From Microbacterium sp. CH12i (lineage in GTDB: Bacteria > Actinomycetota > Actinomycetes > Actinomycetales > Microbacteriaceae), in contig NZ_JHET01000016.1 of NCBI RefSeq assembly GCF_000685355.1, positions 1 to 64,000 on the forward strand: 64,000 bases of DNA, read 5' to 3'. The translations under genes were made by a program, and so were the position numbers. Of the stretch, positions 45,026 through 54,212 are shown one piece after another (the first letter of the stretch is position 1; every line of letters starts with the position of its first letter). The notes below the pieces were generated by a model that saw nothing but the letters and a program-made list of their open reading frames with translations, was not told the DNA's origin and did no database searches.

Positions 45026-45056
45026 AAGGGGTGCGCCCTCGTGACGGAAACCGACA
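45026..45056 (+). promoter_or_regulatory. Bipartite site AAGGGGT-N15-AAACCGACA, copy B
   Basis: AAGGGGT at 45026-45032 and AAACCGACA at 45048-45056 lie between the divergent genes at 44956 and 45142. The AAGGGGT half is 70 bases from the minus-strand operon start. Confidence 0.65.
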
Positions 45057-45091
45057 AGTTCGCCTTGAGATCGCGACACGCAGTGATGAAT

Positions 45092-45123
45092 GCTGCCTTT
45101 TTAGAGGCAGCTAAGACGCCTCT
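45092..45123 (+). promoter_or_regulatory. Competing hairpins in the leader of the 45142 gene
   Basis: GCTGCCT (45092-45098) can pair with AGGCAGC (45105-45111), while AGAGGC (45103-45108) can pair with GCCTCT (45118-45123). The two stems share bases and exclude each other, as in an attenuator or translation switch. The second stem ends 18 bases before the ATG. Confidence 0.4.
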
Positions 45124-45141
45124 CTGCGGCACAATGGGGAG

Positions 45142-45456
45142 ATGCCCCGACTGGTCGCCGCGCCTTCAGATATGCCGGTGAATGCCGCGCGCGCTCAACG
45201 GGTAATAGCCGCTACCACGCGTACCGAGGTCCTTCACTATCTGCTGAATCAGCCAAGCTCGACGATCAACGAGATCATTGCCGGCAGTGGGTTCGGCCGC
45301 GAGACTGTCCGCGCAGCTCTTGAAGAACTCGAGCAGACCTACGTGTCGGGGTCCCTCGAGCGAGGGAAGCGCCGCGGCCGGCACGTCACTTTCACCGTCG
45401 ACCGGTCCACTCTGGCATCAGATCTCGGCGCGCTGACGGCGTATCTCCTCGGATAG
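45142..45456 (+). CDS. Winged-helix regulator (first of two paralogues)
   Basis: The 104-residue protein reads AARAQRVIAATTRTEVLHYLL, then INEIIAGSGFGRETVRAALEELEQ, a winged-helix with the recognition helix in the second part, and ends in a helical tail. It is a paralogue of the product at 60346-60666: same length, same order, and the same ribosome region, CACAATGGGGA, just before the ATG. Both sit beside a copy of the bipartite site, so it may bind that site. The stop overlaps the GTG of the nuclease gene. Confidence 0.7.
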   Translation: MPRLVAAPSDMPVNAARAQRVIAATTRTEVLHYLLNQPSSTINEIIAGSGFGRETVRAALEELEQTYVSGSLERGKRRGRHVTFTVDRSTLASDLGALTAYLLG

Positions 45457-46547
45457 TGGCAGATCTTCCAATGTCCCTCTCTCGTGCCAGGGTTGGGAGC
45501 ATGTCAGAGCTGATCCCCAACGACTACGCTTCAACACTCGACGAGCTCAAACGGCAGGTGTTGGCTGCGCGGTACCAGGCGCAACGGAAGGTCAACACCG
45601 AACTATTGGTTCTGTGGTGGAAGATCGGCCGCACAATTCTGGACCGGCAGAAGCACCAGAAGTGGGGATCAGGAGTGCTGGGCCAGCTGGCCGACGGTCT
45701 GCGGGCAGAGTTCCCGTCAATGAAGGGATTCTCTCGATCGAATCTTTCGTATATGCGAGCGTTCGCTGCCGCATGGCCAGATCAGGATTCAATTGTCCAA
45801 CGACCCGTTGGACAATTGCCGTGGGGTCACGTCACCGAGCTTCTCAACAAGCTCGACGATCAAGATCTGCGGGACTGGTACGCCGCGAAGGACGCTGCTC
45901 ACGGGTGGAGTCGAGCTGTGCTCGCCCATCAGATCACTACACGCCTGCACGAACGTGAGGGGGCGGCTCAGACGAACTTCTCCGGGGCACTCGAAACTCC
46001 GGATTCAGAGCTGGCGCAGCAGCTCACGAAAGATCCGTACACGCTCGATTTCTTGGCTCTCGATGGTGACGCGAGTGAGCGCGACCTGGAAGACCGTCTG
46101 ATCGCACGCATCATCGAGACGCTCCGCGAGCTCGGTCCTGGATTCGCCTTCGTTGGCAGGCAAGTTCATTTGGATATCGACGGAGATGACTTCTATATCG
46201 ATTTGTTGTTCTTCCACGTCGAGCAGCTGCGGTACGTCGTCATCGAGTTGAAGACGACCGTCTTCGACCCGCGCGATGCTGGCCAGTTGGGTTTCTATGT
46301 CGCCGTCGTCGACGACCAGATCCGCAACCATGACAAGCACGCCCCCACTGTGGGGATCCTCCTCGTCGCCAGCAAGAATGAGTCTGTGGTCCGGTACGCT
46401 CTCGCTTCCTCTCAACATCCCGTCGCCGTCAGCCGGTATGAGCTTGCCGAAGAGGCACAAGCTGCGCTCCCCGATGAGCAAGCCATGCTGGACGCCTTCG
46501 CGCGTGAGCTCGAGCAAACCGAGGCCAAGACTGACGTGGAGGGTTAG
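45456..46547 (+). CDS. YhcG-type (DUF1016) PDDEXK nuclease
   Basis: This protein matches the YhcG/DUF1016 family, which has an N-terminal helical DUF1016 domain (VNTELLVLWWKIGRTIL, MRAFAAAW) and a C-terminal PD-(D/E)xK nuclease domain. The catalytic motif is seen in DDFYIDLLFFHVEQLRYVVIELKT. Relatives resemble Holliday-junction resolvases and occur with restriction systems and mobile elements. The GTG at 45456 overlaps the upstream stop; the ATG at 45501 (MSELIPNDYAS) is also possible. No restriction genes are adjacent. Confidence 0.85.
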   Translation: MADLPMSLSRARVGSMSELIPNDYASTLDELKRQVLAARYQAQRKVNTELLVLWWKIGRTILDRQKHQKWGSGVLGQLADGLRAEFPSMKGFSRSNLSYMRAFAAAWPDQDSIVQRPVGQLPWGHVTELLNKLDDQDLRDWYAAKDAAHGWSRAVLAHQITTRLHEREGAAQTNFSGALETPDSELAQQLTKDPYTLDFLALDGDASERDLEDRLIARIIETLRELGPGFAFVGRQVHLDIDGDDFYIDLLFFHVEQLRYVVIELKTTVFDPRDAGQLGFYVAVVDDQIRNHDKHAPTVGILLVASKNESVVRYALASSQHPVAVSRYELAEEAQAALPDEQAMLDAFARELEQTEAKTDVEG

Positions 46548-46549
46548 CC

Positions 46550-47377
46550 ATGGAGGTTGCGAGGAACGACGCCGGAGATCTCATCACGATCGACATGATT
46601 CGTGGGCTGGCCACGGTCCCTGTCTTGTGGTGTCCGGGTGAGCTGCCTGATGGCAGTGAGTGTGGGGCAAAGGTTCACGTGAAGGCGCTTAACAGCAAGG
46701 TCATGGCGGCGCATTTCGCGGCGCAGCATGAGCCCCAGTGCGATCGCACCTCCGAGCGTTCAGACGATCAACCCGGAGATCAGGGCCATCCGTTCGCACA
46801 AGGGTTACGCCCCGTCAGGTGGCGACTTCGCCTGGGTGAGTCTGGAGCCTCCCAGGGTCCTGACGGTCGTCGCCGCCCCGATGACACCGATGCAGGCACG
46901 AGGACTCGTCGACGTCGCGCCGATTCGTCGCACGGGATCGAAGACACTGCAGATGACAGATCCTTCTCCACCCTCTTGATGAACATCCTCGCCGGCAAGA
47001 TCCCACCCAGCCTCGAAGTCGTTATCGGTGCACGTCCCCCGGAACCAGCTTCCTCGATCATCACCGATGCGCCGTCTGCGCATGCGAAGACGTTTACGGA
47101 CCGAGACGTTATCTTGTGGGGCAAGGTCCGTCAGGTGAAGACGAGTAGCTACGGCAGCCTGATCCTCAAACTTGAGGATGCCGCCGACGACGTCGCCATT
47201 CTCGTCGACAAGGCCAACATGCACCGGCTCGGCATCGACGCGAGCACCCAACTAGTCGGGCGCCACGTCATCGCCTACGGGAAATACACGGTCCCCGACA
47301 CTGGCCGGCCACACCTGCGGGTAGAGCGCGATGCGCTTGCGTTCAACCCGCGGCTACGCAGGCCGCGACGGAGCTAG
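46550..47377 (+). CDS. Zinc-finger and OB-like protein with compensating frameshifts
   Basis: The open frame is continuous (275 residues), but its middle (about residues 62-137) is Arg/Asp/Ser-rich and unlike the rest. In that part the +1 frame reads much better: SVQTINPEIRAIRSHKGYAPSGGDF and WVSLEPPRVLTVVAAP, with high third-position GC. The real protein probably follows frame 1, then the other frame from about 46740 to 46965, then frame 1 again (RSFSTLLMNILAGKIPP). The N-terminus has LWCPGELPDGSECGAKVHV and HFAAQHEPQC, a zinc-site pattern; the end (ILWGKVRQVKTSSYGSLILKL...) resembles an OB-fold. Function unknown. Confidence 0.55.
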   Translation: MEVARNDAGDLITIDMIRGLATVPVLWCPGELPDGSECGAKVHVKALNSKVMAAHFAAQHEPQCDRTSERSDDQPGDQGHPFAQGLRPVRWRLRLGESGASQGPDGRRRPDDTDAGTRTRRRRADSSHGIEDTADDRSFSTLLMNILAGKIPPSLEVVIGARPPEPASSIITDAPSAHAKTFTDRDVILWGKVRQVKTSSYGSLILKLEDAADDVAILVDKANMHRLGIDASTQLVGRHVIAYGKYTVPDTGRPHLRVERDALAFNPRLRRPRRS

Positions 47378-47390
47378 ACGCCCCCGGCTC

Positions 47391-47999
47391 CTACACCGGC
47401 ATAAATGCGGAGTCGATCTGCAGCATGCTCACCATGAGCACGAGGCTGGCAATCGCGAGTGACATCCCATGAGGGTGCTTCCGCGGCCGGTGACGAACAT
47501 TGCGGCCGATCACACGAAGGGCGCTGATCGCGAAGGCAAGGGGCACCAAGTAGATGGTGAAGATGCCCGTGATTGGCACGATAGTCAGCGCGAGAGCAAC
47601 AGCAAATTTCATGTCCCCGAATCCGCAGCTCCCCGTGAGCGCCAACACGAAGTAGACCGCACCGACGATACCCACGATGGCAGCCGCTGAGAGAGCGAGA
47701 GACGGACTCCCTTGCCAGATTGACACTCCGATGACCTGGGATGCCCCAAAGGCTGCCAGGAGCGCTGTGAGGCGGTTCGGGAGCGTGTATGTGTGCTCAT
47801 CGACGGCAGCGAGGCGGAGCGCGATGAGTGCCCCAATCCCGTAGAGCACCCAGCCGTACGCCGGCCAGCTGATTCTGGGCACCAGGTCGACGACCAGCGC
47901 GCCGAGGATCGCTCCGGCAAGTGCGAGCGTCCACGCCCCTCTGGAGCGCCGCAGGGGGGTAATTGCGGGCTCCAGAGGTGTCGTGGACAGAGAGGTCAT
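47391..47999 (-). CDS. Prepilin peptidase (A24)
   Basis: This membrane aspartyl peptidase would cleave and perhaps methylate prepilins of the adjacent pilus system. The protein of about 202 residues has seven hydrophobic segments, the first catalytic Asp in DEHTYTLPNRL and the second in the GxGD motif SCGFGDMKFAVALAL. The ATG at 47999 (MTSLSTTPLEP) fits the preceding gene's likely stop (ATGA overlap). It is the last gene of the pilus operon. No Flp-type major prepilin with a clear cleavage site is seen in the window, except possibly the 39-residue peptide at 55078. Confidence 0.85.
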   Translation of the reverse strand: MTSLSTTPLEPAITPLRRSRGAWTLALAGAILGALVVDLVPRISWPAYGWVLYGIGALIALRLAAVDEHTYTLPNRLTALLAAFGASQVIGVSIWQGSPSLALSAAAIVGIVGAVYFVLALTGSCGFGDMKFAVALALTIVPITGIFTIYLVPLAFAISALRVIGRNVRHRPRKHPHGMSLAIASLVLMVSMLQIDSAFMPV

Positions 48000-50960
48000 C
48001 GTGCTGCCAACCAGGGAGCTTGGCGTGAGCGTCGTCAATCAGCTGTTGCGTCGCGTCGTCGATATCGACGTCGGTGCCGATGACCTCGTACATGGCGTCG
48101 ATGATCTTGTTGAAGGCGTCGACGTCGCCGTTGGACATTGCTGTCTCGATCTCGAGTCGCCAGCCTGCCTCATTGAGCGGGTCGGCAGATTGTGCGATAC
48201 GGGCAGCGAAACGGGCATCGTCGAGCCTCCCGGTGCGAAGCGCCCGGTGCGTGAGCTCGTCGGCAGCGTCGAGAATTGCGGCGCGCATAGTCTCCTCGAT
48301 CGGGCCACGCCAGGCCCACCAGCCGCGGCGTCGGGAGACGCCATCGAATGGCTGGCCGCGAACGAGGCGGATCGCTTGGATCAGGTTCTCGCTGAGCGTC
48401 GTGCTCAGGTCGGGGCCAATGAGGTCGCAGAAGTCATGCCAGTCGGTGCGCACATGTGGATACATCGAGAAGCCGACACTGCTGCGCTCGGGAGGTAGCG
48501 GCTTGCCATCAGGGTCATGACCGAGGACGAGACGGATCTGCTTTGCGAGCTGGCGAGCGTTGTTGTTGTCCGAAGAGAACGTGTCCGGCCAGAGCTTCTT
48601 CTGAACGAGAGCACCCGGGACGGATGCGGTGTTCTGAAGCAGCAGGAAGGCAAGGAACTCGATACCGCGACCGGGGAGTGCGTCCTGGTCTGCGACGTTG
48701 AGTGCGTCGACCGGGCCAAGGATCCTGATATACGGGGCAGGCCAGTCAGGCACCTTGGCGGCCGCAGCCTCCTCGACAAGGTGCTCTCCAGTCTCTTCGA
48801 CGTCTGCGACCGCAACCGTCTCTGCAATCTCTTCGTCTTCAGCAGGTGCAACATCAACAGCCGCAGGAGAGTCAGCACTTGTCATGTCATCGTCGCTCAC
48901 CTCGTCGACGACCGGAGCAGCCTCAGTGTGCGGATGCTCTTCCTCGAGGTCAACCGGCTGCGCGTCGAGAGTCGTGGTCGAGAACAGCGAACGCACGAGC
49001 TCGAGCTCGTCACCACCAAGAATCTGCGGACGGAACGGCAGAGGGAGCAGAGCACCACCGCTGCGGTACTCGGCTTCCTCCTTTGAGGTGACAACGACGG
49101 TTGCGCCGGCCACAAGTGCATCGCCCTGAGCAATCGTCGCGATTCCGAGGCGCGGCATCCGCGCAACCAGCTCAGCCAGATCATCACGGAGGGATCCGAT
49201 TGGAGTTTCCGCGAGGATCACAATGTGAGGAGCCCACGATTCCATGTCTGTCGCCCGCGATCGCGCCTCGAGCACGCCGCCGACACCATACGAATTCAGC
49301 GCATCACGACGGTCCTCAAGATCGGCGCGGAGGTTCCTCACCAGCGCCGACACATCAGCGACCTGGTGGATGCGGAACCGATCGAGATCTCTGGCGAGTG
49401 CATCGTCTAGACCGACCGTGGTCACCTGGATCTGATCGGACCAAGGGTTGGTTGCAAACTCGCAAGCTAGGGCATTCAGCACCCCGCGCGCGGTCTCCTC
49501 GTCACCGACGACGTGAGGGATCCGATCTGCTCAAGATCAAGCAGCAAGTACCCGCCCTGAGCGTCCGTGCCAATCGTCGCCAGTGCCGGGTATGGCGAAA
49601 CAGTCGGCCGGTCGGGCGCCTGCGCCATCCCGGGACGTACAACCCAAGCTGTCCCGTCTTCATGCATCGATTCGAACGGTGCCGGCAGATCCGCGGGAGC
49701 CGCAAGATAAAGCGCGACCTCATCGTCCGCGACCCGAACGGCGAGCAGCTCGGGCAGCTGCTCCCCGTTGTCCTCAGCCCACGCCTGCAGTGTCCGCAGA
49801 GCGTTGTCGACGTCAGCGACACCGATGGGATTTTCTACCATCCGCATCTCGAGCTCAAGATCCGCGACCTCAGGATCCGGCAGCGCGATTCGCTCCCCCT
49901 TGGCGCGCTTGCGGCGTTGCTGTAGTCGGCGCGCTCCAATGGCGACAAGAAGACCAGCTGCGAGCATCCCCGCGATGCCACCGATCGTCATCAAGGGGAT
50001 CGACGCGTCAATCTCATCACTCGCCGACTCGGCCGCTTCGACTGGGGCCTCCCTAACTGGAGGAGCCTGTTCGGCAACCTGGCGCTCAACCGCCCGGCCA
50101 TCAAGAGCGCTGCCCTGGGTCTCCCCTACTGAGCCCGCGCTTCCCGCGCCACCAGCACCCTCAGAACCACCCTCTTCACCATCGAGCACAGGAGCATCTG
50201 TTGGCGACTGAATCGTCTCCTCCGGACTCGGAGCAGGCGTTGTCGGAGCAGGCGTTTCCTCGACGGGAGCCGTTGCATAGACACCAGGGACGGTCATCTG
50301 CCACCCGGGCAAAATCAGATCCGGATCTGTCAATGCCTGACCATCCGGCTGCACACCCAAACTGGCATTGAAGATCTCCGTGAACCGTTCACCCGCCCCG
50401 TAGTACTGCACCGCCAGATCCCACAGCGTGTCGCCCTCCACCACAACATGCGACAAAAATTGCTGCTCTGGAGCCGCCTGCTGCACCTGTGCCGCCTGAA
50501 CGGCCTGCGCAGCAGCCACCGCCTGCGAGAAGTCCAACGTGCTCGCCGTAGTGTCCACCGTGGCCGCCGCGAAGGTGTCAGCAGCGGCGGGGGCGGGGGC
50601 AGAAAGCGCGCCGGCACCACCAGCGAACATCACGGCGACCGCGGCGATCAGTCCAGCTGAGAACTTTTGCTGCACGCGGAATGCGGCGACCTTCTTCGTT
50701 GTCGGCCGTCCACGCATCGCCGCGAACAGTTCGATGATGAAGGGGACCGCAAAGGCTGCCCAGAAGACCCAGATCACCAACGGAAGGATCTTGGTGAACA
50801 TGATCACGTTGCCGTAGTCGGGCGTGAGCGTGATGATCGCGTGCCACTGTTCACCGGTCGGGAACGGACTCCCGGCAATAGTGATCAACAGCAGAGGAAT
50901 ACCGGCGAGGATCCCCGCAAGGGCCAAGAGCGCAGCAGCACCTGTGAGCAGCTTCTTCAT
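47996..50960 (-). CDS. LysM and BTAD-domain membrane protein (frameshifted in this sequence)
   Basis: The gene encodes a large membrane protein of about 985 residues. The N-terminal part has membrane helices, the LysM domain SHVVVEGDTLWDLAVQYYG (cell-wall binding), a Pro-rich stretch and another helix. The C-terminal part has a SARP-like winged helix (YIRILGPVDAL...LQNTASVPGALVQKKLWPD) and a BTAD repeat region (AAILDAADELTHRALRTGR). A missing G near 49502 (ACGTC for ACGGTC) splits it; restored, it reads VVGDEETARGVLNALACEF. A missing C near 48015 would give the end KLPWLAAR at 47996. Relatives occur in actinobacterial pilus or secretion loci. A transcription-like domain fused to a wall-binding domain is unusual. 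Confidence 0.8.
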
Positions 50961-50976
50961 GGTTTTTCCTTCCGGG

Positions 50977-51995
50977 TCACCCGTTGAAGGTATCGCCGTC
51001 TTGTGACACGTTCACCGACTGGAGCTCACTAACCGTGACCGTCGTCGACGATGTCGTCGTGGGCATCTGGATCCTTCCCGACTGTCCACCACCGGCCCAC
51101 TCAACGGCCCAATTCGTCGTGGCTGAGAGAGTGAACGACCCATTCCCCGAAGTCTGCTGGTACCGGAACCCACAGTCGGGCGAATCCACCGCAGCAACAT
51201 TGGCCATCGAAACCGCATCGAAAGGAGTCCCCGCACCACAACCAATCGTCTGGCCATCGCCGGAAGACCACGTCAGCGACTGCACGCTCGCCGTTCCCGA
51301 CACTGTCACCCCACCGTAAGTTGCAGTCCGAGTGATTGGGCCCCATGTGCTCTCCGTAGGATGATCTACCCACAGCCAGACCGGGATCCCCACCCAGGTG
51401 CGTCGATACGGTGTCGTCCCGGCGGGGTCATCTGAATGCACCTTTGACTGAGGCGCATCCCGATCTGGATGGGATGGAGCTCGAACGTGCGGGCGAGCAT
51501 ACCCGCTGCCTGCCCAGGTGTGTACCGGTTCACACCGGGTGGGGGCGTCTCGCGCCAGACGCTCGTGCCGTAGCAAAGTCGACCGCCGCAGTCCTGCGGC
51601 TCGATCGGGATGCAGGAGTACCACGCACCTACGCTGGCGTCTCGGCCGGTTGGGGCAGGACGCTGCGGGTCGTCCAAGGTCCAGTAGCACTGCAGGTCGT
51701 TCGCCCACCAGCCACCATTCGAGGAACAGGGAACCTCACGCGGCTTGCCCTCCTTGGGTGTGTACGTGCAGGTCGTCGGGCCCGGCGTGAAGTCAGCCGG
51801 TCCGGTTCCTGGTGTTCCGCCTCCCGGGTTTCCCGGCACTTCCACCTCAACATCGCACACAACCTGGCCCTGAGAGTTGGTGTGACAGTTATTGTTCGCC
51901 GCAGCGGCAGGAACCGATATAGAAACCGAGACTGCGATCACCGCGACCAAGCCCACCAGAATGGCTGCGGCGCGGCGCGCCCATGAACTCAACAC
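50977..51995 (-). CDS. Secreted pilus-locus protein (frameshifted in this sequence)
   Basis: The protein has a signal peptide (AAAILVGLVAVIAVSVSISV) and begins mature as NNNCHTNSQGQVVCDVEVEVPG. It carries many cysteines and tryptophans (WANDLQCYWTLDD, DCGGRLCYGTSVW). A missing G near 51450 (ATGCGCC for ATGGCGCC) shifts the frame into APQSKVHSDDPAGTTPYRRTWVGIPVWLWV and a beta-rich end (TVSGTASVQSLTWSSGDG, CGAGTPFDA, CGFRYQQTS). Corrected length is about 339 residues. No named family; it is found in the pilus operon and may be an exported pilus or surface component. Confidence 0.68.
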
Positions 51996-52633
51996 AGTGG
52001 CGCCCCTTCCTGCCCCGTAATCTCAGTCGAGTTCGAGACGAACCATCCCTCGAAATCAGGGCTGTAGAGCAGCTCCACGTGGTACGGGAAGCTGCCCTTG
52101 GGAATGTCGGCGTTCTCCACGCCGCCTACGAGAAAGGTCGTGCCGGTGTTGTCGCTGCAACCAAAGAGGTTAACCGAGCCGAGAGGATCCACCTCTCCAG
52201 TGCTCTGGTTGGTGAGTGGCGATACGTACGACAGTGCCTCATTGGCCTGCCATCCGAACGGCTCACCCTGCACCGATGTCTTCATCTCGACCTTGTTGTT
52301 GTATGTGTCCTGCATGATCGTTTCCATGCGGGTTCCCGGCCAGACGAAGTTCTCCAGATAATCCGTTCCGAGCTCAGGATCGGCCATGAAATCGAACTGG
52401 GCCTGCTGGAAGGCAATGTAGGCGGTGTTCGCTGCCGCGACGGCCTCTGACTCGTCCTTCGGAGCTGCGACAGGCGCCTGCGTCGGCGCTCCGGTCTGCT
52501 CGGGTGTCGGCATCGCGCTCGCTGTGGGCGTCTTGGTCGGTGTCGCCTCGCTGGGCGTGCATGCCGTGAGCATCATCGCGGTGACGGCGAGGACTCCGGC
52601 AATGGCGGTTGCTGTGCTGCGATGACGTGTCAT
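51989..52633 (-). CDS. Lipoprotein of the pilus locus
   Basis: The 214-residue product has a lipoprotein signal with lipobox MMLTAC, a Thr/Pro-rich linker and a folded domain (AAANTAYIAFQQAQFDFMADP...YNNKVEMKTSVQGEPFGW...LFGCSDNTG). That domain recalls DUF-type NTF2-like lipoproteins of actinobacteria, but I cannot name it. It overlaps the next gene downstream by seven bases. The upstream gene of the operon is now separated from it by a TnpB insertion. Confidence 0.68.
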   Translation of the reverse strand: MTRHRSTATAIAGVLAVTAMMLTACTPSEATPTKTPTASAMPTPEQTGAPTQAPVAAPKDESEAVAAANTAYIAFQQAQFDFMADPELGTDYLENFVWPGTRMETIMQDTYNNKVEMKTSVQGEPFGWQANEALSYVSPLTNQSTGEVDPLGSVNLFGCSDNTGTTFLVGGVENADIPKGSFPYHVELLYSPDFEGWFVSNSTEITGQEGAPLC

Positions 52634-52662
52634 GTCGATACTCCGGGTCTATGGTGATGGGC

Positions 52663-53805
52663 ATGAAGGAGACGGTGCGCTACACCTACCGATTGCGCCC
52701 TGGCGCGACCGCGGTTGAAGCACTCGTCGCTGAATGGCACAGAAGCCGATATGTGTGGAACGAGGCCGTTGAGTTGCTGAGAAGCGGCACGAAACCGACC
52801 TACCCCTCTCTTTCGAAGCGCCTCACCGCGTCGCGGGCTGAGCACCAATGGCTCAGGGAGGGCTCGCAGGTCGCCCAACAACAGACGCTCCGCACTTTTA
52901 CGGTGGCCCTTTCTCAGTCGTTCTCGGTCAAAGGGCGCAGAAGACCACGGTTCAAGTCCGCCCGACGAACTGCGCCCAGTCTTGAATATTCGACTCGAGG
53001 ATTCTCGATTCGAGATGGTCGGCTCAGGCTGCCTAAAGGGGTGTCGGTACCGGTTGTGTGGTCCAGGCAGTTGCCCTCGGACCCAACATCTGTTCGCATC
53101 TACCGGGACGCTTTGGGTCACTGGTACGCATCCTTCGTTACGCGACGAGAGGTAATCGCCCCGTCTGTTGCGACGGACGCAATCGGAATTGACTGGGGCG
53201 TTTCCACCACTGCGACCACAACCAACGCAGACTACGACCTGCAGCCAAGTGAGTATCGCCGAGCAGCTGCGCAAGATCTCGCACATGCTCAGCGAAAGAT
53301 GGCTCGGCGACGGCGCCCTCGCGGTCAGAGCGTGTCGACGGGTTACAGACGCGCAAAGCGGGAAGCCGCCAGAGTTTCCATGACCGCCGCCCGGCGCAAC
53401 CTGCATGCCAGCCGCGTCTGGGCAAGACGGATCGTTGCCGACCATGAGCTCATCGCGGTTGAAGACTTCCGTCCGATGTTCCTCGCGAAGTCCCAGATGG
53501 CTCGAAAAGCCGCGGACGCTGCCGTGGGAACTCTGAAACGTACGTTGATCGAGTATGCCCAGCGGGCTGGCCGCACGGTGGTGATCGTTGAGCCCGCGTA
53601 CACGACTATGACGTGCAGCAGGTGCTTTGCGAGAACCAAGCGAGTGCCGCTGCACGAACGCATTTTCAGATGTGCCTGCGGCCTCGAGATAGGCAGAGAC
53701 AGGAACGCCGCCAGGACGATCTTGGCTGTGGCAGAACGGGGCCACACTTCTGTAGACGGTGTCAGACATTCGCTATCTCCTTCCGAGATGGTGGGTGCTA
53801 CCTGA
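52663..53805 (+). CDS. tnpB: TnpB-like RNA-guided nuclease (IS200/IS605 or IS1341-type)
   Basis: TnpB proteins are RNA-guided RuvC-type nucleases found in IS605-group elements. The 380-residue protein has the RuvC acidic residues in GIDWGVSTTATTT, IAVEDFRPM and GRDRNAART, and a zinc ribbon, CSRCFARTK...FRCACGLEIG. The second half of the ribbon is CxC, where CxxC is usual. No tnpA is present, so it is a solitary (IS1341-like) element. It is inserted in the pilus operon in reverse orientation. The 3' end would normally overlap the guide RNA. The start may also be an ATG at 52651 or 52657. Confidence 0.85.
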   Translation: MKETVRYTYRLRPGATAVEALVAEWHRSRYVWNEAVELLRSGTKPTYPSLSKRLTASRAEHQWLREGSQVAQQQTLRTFTVALSQSFSVKGRRRPRFKSARRTAPSLEYSTRGFSIRDGRLRLPKGVSVPVVWSRQLPSDPTSVRIYRDALGHWYASFVTRREVIAPSVATDAIGIDWGVSTTATTTNADYDLQPSEYRRAAAQDLAHAQRKMARRRRPRGQSVSTGYRRAKREAARVSMTAARRNLHASRVWARRIVADHELIAVEDFRPMFLAKSQMARKAADAAVGTLKRTLIEYAQRAGRTVVIVEPAYTTMTCSRCFARTKRVPLHERIFRCACGLEIGRDRNAARTILAVAERGHTSVDGVRHSLSPSEMVGAT

Positions 53806-53830
53806 GGTTGAAATCCCTAATTGGGAGCCG
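53790..53830 (+). mobile_element. Probable right end of the TnpB element
   Basis: After the tnpB stop a small hairpin (TCCC at 53814-53817, GGGA at 53823-53826) lies four bases before the stop codon of the next gene at 53831. It probably includes the end of the element and the 3' part of its guide RNA scaffold. The exact boundary cannot be set. Confidence 0.4.
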
Positions 53831-54205
53831 TTAATTTCCGATCAATCGTGCAGAGCCAGTTGCTTCAACAGGGATAAGCGGTAGCTCGATGGGCCCGAGC
53901 ATATGAGGCTGGTAGGTCATCTCCACCGTGACAGTCACAGTGTCTCCGGCGACGGAGGCCGTGCCGAAAACACCTGCAGAGGCGAGGTAGTTCTGCGCTG
54001 CGGTCACTGCCATCTGTGATGAGAGGTCGAAAGCATCACCGTTGACGCTGCTGCCGGTAGCGGCGTTGGTGCCGGCCCGGGCAGCGCTCTGAGCGATCGA
54101 GATTGCTTGCTGCAGGGTCTGGATCTTGCCGAGGGAATCGGTGACGAATCCCGCGAGAAGGATGAGGACGAGGAAGACGCCGACGTACCAGGTGAGGAAT
54201 TTCAT
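53831..54205 (-). CDS. TadE-like pilus protein (third of three)
   Basis: The 124-residue protein starts MKFLTWYVGVFLVLILLAGFV, a membrane helix with little before it, and continues with a TadE-like helix (QQAISIAQSAARAGTNAAT) and a beta-rich tail. Such pseudopilins are minor parts of Tad pili. It begins seven bases after the preceding stop. The TnpB element is inserted directly after its stop codon. Confidence 0.7.
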   Translation of the reverse strand: MKFLTWYVGVFLVLILLAGFVTDSLGKIQTLQQAISIAQSAARAGTNAATGSSVNGDAFDLSSQMAVTAAQNYLASAGVFGTASVAGDTVTVTVEMTYQPHMLGPIELPLIPVEATGSARLIGN

Positions 54206-54212
54206 GGGTTAC

